Source: Sphingomonadaceae bacterium
GTDB lineage: Bacteria; Pseudomonadota; Alphaproteobacteria; Sphingomonadales; Sphingomonadaceae
Length of the DNA stretch: 64,000 nt
NCBI GenBank assembly: GCA_947477745.1
Contig: CANJUF010000002.1
Span: 113,306-177,305 of the forward strand
Direction of reading: 5' to 3'
This document shows, one piece after another, positions 61,908 through 64,000 of the stretch; position 1 is the first letter of the stretch; each line of letters begins with the position of its first letter. Made by a program: the position numbers and the translations under genes. The notes beneath the pieces are model-generated. The model was not told where the DNA came from and ran no database searches. It was given only the letters and a program-made list of their open reading frames with translations.

Positions 61908-62813
61908 CTAGATCCCGGCAAAACTCTTGTGCGCCGTGGCGAGATATTCGCGCATGCGGTCGGCGGTCGGCTCGGTCAAGGCGATCAGGTCGCGGCGACG
62001 ATCCTTGGGATCGGTCCAGCGGTGCAGCAGGTTCGCATCGGTCATCTGCTTGACCCAGCGCAGCGCGGTGCTCATCGGCACCGAGGCGGCGATGCACACG
62101 CTGGAAACGGAGACTTGCTGGCCTTCCAGCTTGGCGCGGGTCAGGTCGAGCAGGATGTCCCATGCGGGATCGGCGAAGATCTGGCTGGGAAAGAACCGAC
62201 CGCGCAGCGCGCGCGCGCCGATAATCGCGCGCAGGGTCGCCGCGATCTCCTGATCGCTGGGTAGCTTGCCGCCATCGCGCATCGGCCTGGCGGTCTCGAG
62301 CATCGCGATCATCTGGTTGAGCTGTTCGGAAAAATTCGACAGGGCGAGATCACCGGACGAGTTGCGCCGCGCACCGAGGTAGCGGCTGGCGCGCCGCAGC
62401 GCGAGCGACCATTCTTCGAACGCAGGCGGCTTCTTGAGCAGGTCGGCGGCTTCGAAATGAAGGCTGCGCAAGGCAATCTCTGTGGTCATGTGCGCGCTCA
62501 TCGCCACGAACGCGAGCGGCCGCGCCGGCCCGACACGCGCACGGGCCTCCTCGATCAGCATGAAGGCATCGACCAGCGGCAAGTGCGCGCAGGCGACGAC
62601 GATTTCGATCGCCGGGTCGCGGACGAGCAGGTCCAGAGCCTCACGCGCCGAGGGGGCGGAGATGTGCGGATAGTTGAGATCGTCAAGCATCCCGGCGCAA
62701 TGCACTACGACGTCACGGTCGCAATCGACGAGCAGGACTGTTGGTGTTTGTGCAGGTGCTAGCACCGCTTGTGCAGGTGTCGGCTGTGGTGCGGCCAGGG
62801 CCTGACTTGCCAT
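61908..62813 (-). CDS. Aspartate-less receiver domain fused to a MarR-like winged helix
   Basis: 301 residues. Residues about 24-140 resemble a response-regulator receiver: LLVDCDRDVVVHC at the start, VACAHLPLVDAF where the phospho-acceptor Asp should be (Cys75 aligns with it), AMSAH (Ser106) and LLKKP with the switch Lys127/128. Residues about 185-295 are a winged helix of MarR type: FADPAWDILLDLTRAKLEGQ, then MSTALRWVKQMTDANLLHRW. The lack of the Asp suggests phosphorylation-independent control. The neighbour at 63449 carries a related winged helix in divergent orientation. Confidence 0.75.
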   Translation of the reverse strand: MASQALAAPQPTPAQAVLAPAQTPTVLLVDCDRDVVVHCAGMLDDLNYPHISAPSAREALDLLVRDPAIEIVVACAHLPLVDAFMLIEEARARVGPARPLAFVAMSAHMTTEIALRSLHFEAADLLKKPPAFEEWSLALRRASRYLGARRNSSGDLALSNFSEQLNQMIAMLETARPMRDGGKLPSDQEIAATLRAIIGARALRGRFFPSQIFADPAWDILLDLTRAKLEGQQVSVSSVCIAASVPMSTALRWVKQMTDANLLHRWTDPKDRRRDLIALTEPTADRMREYLATAHKSFAGI

Positions 62814-63448
62814 ATGCGCGGTTCCTTCCCTTCGCCAGCGACGAGCCCGGCGACATCTCTATTCGAGGGCCTGATCGGGATTTCCCTCCAGGCCTTTCGG
62901 GAATTACTGCCAAATTGGCGTCAATCCCCCCTGTATCGGCCGGCTGCGGACCGGATTGAGCCAACCTATAACGAGAAATGGGCAGAATGCTACAGTTTTG
63001 GCTGCGATATCGTCAAATTGGTTTAGCACGGTAGCTCCATGTCGAAAGCAAGCTGTAGCGGAGGCAGCAGGCGGTTCCGCGATACCTTGGTAGAACGTCC
63101 GGGCAGTTGGACGCGGAATTCTGGTGGGCCGCCTGGCATGCGACGCAAAAGGCTGAGAAACTGCATATAATTGCGGAGAGCTGCGCTCATGGCCTCGTTT
63201 CGGCGCGCAGCAGATCGCGCTGCAAATCTTATTGAAACGCCAGTTCGCCCAGAATGCCGATCGCTCCCCGTTCCGTGTCCGTGCTGGCTGTTGGTAACCT
63301 AGCCCAGCACATTGACGCGCGGCAAATCGCCATGGTCTAAGCGCGCTCGCGATCATTGCAGCCAAAACAGGTGCAGTTCTGCGTGCAAATCCGGGAACCG
63401 GCTATATTTGCATGCACCAATTGCAAGTACTTATTGCAGAGTGTTTAT
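62814..63448. other. Long regulatory gap between divergent regulators
   Basis: 635 bp without a protein-like frame. It contains an 11-bp palindrome GCCAAATTGGC (62909-62919, 96 bp upstream of the receiver gene start), a second CAAATTGG at 63014-63021, a perfect TATAAT hexamer on the plus strand at 63166-63171 (poor -35), a TATATT box at 63403-63408 and the TTGCA repeat array just before the plus-strand gene. Nothing tRNA-like was seen. Confidence 0.5.
63408..63446 (+). repeat. Three TTGCA repeats at exact 13-bp spacing
   Basis: TTGCATGCACCAA (63408), TTGCAAGTACTTA (63421), TTGCAGAGTGTTT (63434): three half-sites exactly 13 bp apart, ending two bases before the GTG start of the winged-helix gene. 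Placement between the TATATT box and the start suggests an operator covering the transcription start. Confidence 0.5.
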
Positions 63449-63814
63449 GTGAGCGAGCCGAATGCCCCAGACCCAAATGCCGAAATCGCGGCGGCCGCGC
63501 ATACCCGCGCCGACGAAAGCGAAGGCGCGCAAAGCTGGCGCAACCTGCTCGCGCTCGACGCGCAGATTTTCGCCGCTCGCGGCATTCGCCTGCTTACCCC
63601 CGAGGCGCGCGTGCTCATCAATCTCAAGGTAACCGGAACGATGAACGTGACGACGGCGATGGAACTGGCGGGGGTGTCCTATCGCGGATTCTATGCCGTG
63701 CTTGAGCGGCTCAAGCAGGCCGGCATGGTTGCCCAGGTCAAGGACCGGGGCGACCAGCGCGTCCGCAACCTGCAACTCGAACCTTCGACTCCGATCCCCG
63801 CGTCGGGGCTCTGA
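63449..63814 (+). CDS. MarR-like winged-helix transcription regulator
   Basis: 121 residues with GTG start. The N-terminal about 40 residues are low-complexity and acidic (SEPNAPDPNAEIAAAAH); residues about 50-112 form a winged helix: LTPEARVLINLKVTGTMNVT, then MELAGVSYRGFYAVLERLKQ and VKDRGDQRVRNLQLE. It resembles the C-terminal half of the receiver fusion at 61908-62813, so the two may derive from one family. The start may lie further upstream, but GTG 63449 leaves the repeat array outside the coding part. No target is evident other than itself. Confidence 0.7.
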   Translation: MSEPNAPDPNAEIAAAAHTRADESEGAQSWRNLLALDAQIFAARGIRLLTPEARVLINLKVTGTMNVTTAMELAGVSYRGFYAVLERLKQAGMVAQVKDRGDQRVRNLQLEPSTPIPASGL

Positions 63815-63855
63815 GAAATGCACGCCGCACTTTCAGGAAGCAGGCTTTGACCTCA

Positions 63856-64000
63856 GAGCCTGATCCGAAATTAAGTTGAGCGATGTCAGCGGGTTAGCTT
63901 GACGCCTGCCCTGATCGATGATTCAGCGGTTTTGCAACGAACCAAAGGAAATCAGCGATGTGGACCGACACCACTCGCGCGCATCATGCACGCGCGGGAC
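63856..64000 (+). mobile_element. Left end of an IS5-family insertion sequence (continues past window)
   Basis: GAGCCTGATCCGAAATT at 63856 looks like the GAGCCTG-type terminal inverted repeat of IS5-family elements; TCA directly outside fits the TNA target of the IS1031 subgroup. The transposase starts at 63958. The element would have inserted 41 bp downstream of the winged-helix gene. The right end and target duplication are outside the window. Confidence 0.65.
63958..64000 (+). CDS. IS5-family transposase, N-terminal fragment (runs off window)
   Basis: Only MWTDTTRAHHARAG is visible (14 codons). This N-terminus, with WTDTTRAxxARxG, is that of IS5-family DDE transposases common in sphingomonads. 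GGAAA precedes the ATG. Completeness cannot be judged because the window ends. Confidence 0.7.
   Translation, partial: MWTDTTRAHHARAG

Noticed and set aside
62814..63448. tRNA or structural RNA gene in the long gap
   Set aside because: No GGTTCRANNCC-type T-arm or paired acceptor stem was seen; only regulatory-looking elements.

Overview
The window is GC-rich chromosomal DNA of an alphaproteobacterium, most likely of the order Sphingomonadales (Novosphingobium/Erythrobacteraceae type). The evidence is a PopZ-type protein, a TrcR (DUF1013) regulator, DUF1491, DUF1192, DUF6489, a Suv3-like helicase next to S4/fdxA/carD, a hemE-adjacent origin region and an IS5-like transposase start beginning MWTDTTRA. 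I see no tRNA, rRNA, CRISPR array or prophage. Almost everything is core genome; only the last few hundred bases (an IS end) look mobile.

Layout. 1-4.7 kb, mostly plus strand: the end of a TolC-type outer-membrane channel, a PopZ-like polar organiser, a thioesterase, a 2Fe-2S protein, a CBS protein, erpA and exonuclease III. 4.7-11.2 kb, minus strand: a SleB-type cell-wall hydrolase, then the run ppsR-maf-aroE-coaE-dnaQ-hpf-ptsN-thioesterase-DUF1491, many genes overlapping by ATGA. 11.16-11.50 kb is a 342-bp divergent gap with an 82% A+T patch, two near-consensus DnaA boxes and four GANTC sites; by gene order (hemE on one side, ppsR on the other) it is the best candidate for the chromosomal replication origin. 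11.5-16.1 kb, plus strand: hemE, hemJ, a small exported protein, rho and two tandem TerC-type membrane proteins. 16.1-19.4 kb, minus strand: quinone reductase, an FMN-binding glutamate-synthase-like protein and a dienelactone hydrolase. 19.6-25.4 kb, plus strand: DUF6489, mnmE, mnmG, rsmG, parA, parB with two parS sites (after mnmE and inside rsmG). Origin, parS and parAB therefore lie within about 14 kb of each other, the arrangement known from Caulobacter.

25.4-36.2 kb carries metabolic and housekeeping genes: msrC-type reductase, PQQ-type sugar dehydrogenase, DUF815 ATPase, acyl-CoA dehydrogenase, tsaC, a lipoprotein, carD, fdxA, an S4 RNA-binding protein and a Suv3-like helicase. 36.3-42.6 kb, plus strand: an M23 peptidase, hemB, an acetyltransferase, a membrane/spermidine-synthase-like fusion, gamma carbonic anhydrase and YggU. 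42.6-48.5 kb, minus strand: truncated haemoglobin, an ATP-dependent DNA ligase with its partner nuclease, clpA and DUF1192. 48.5-52.7 kb, plus strand: quinone reductase, GST, trcR (with an unusual leader) and an acyl-CoA synthetase. 52.7-54.3 kb, minus strand: a bactofilin behind an M23 peptidase gene broken by an in-frame TAG. 54.5-61.9 kb, plus strand: proA, nadD, rsfS, rlmH, envC (frameshifted), ctpA, dsbB, coq7 and an exported protein. 61.9-64 kb: two divergent winged-helix regulators around a 635-bp gap with a 13-bp-spaced repeat array, then the left end of an IS.

I did not find a multi-gene system that looks wholly undescribed. The points most worth following are the origin/parABS region, the mutually exclusive hairpins in the trcR leader, the aspartate-less receiver/winged-helix protein and neighbouring TTGCA repeats, and two LytM/M23 genes disrupted within 6 kb (real lesions or sequence errors).
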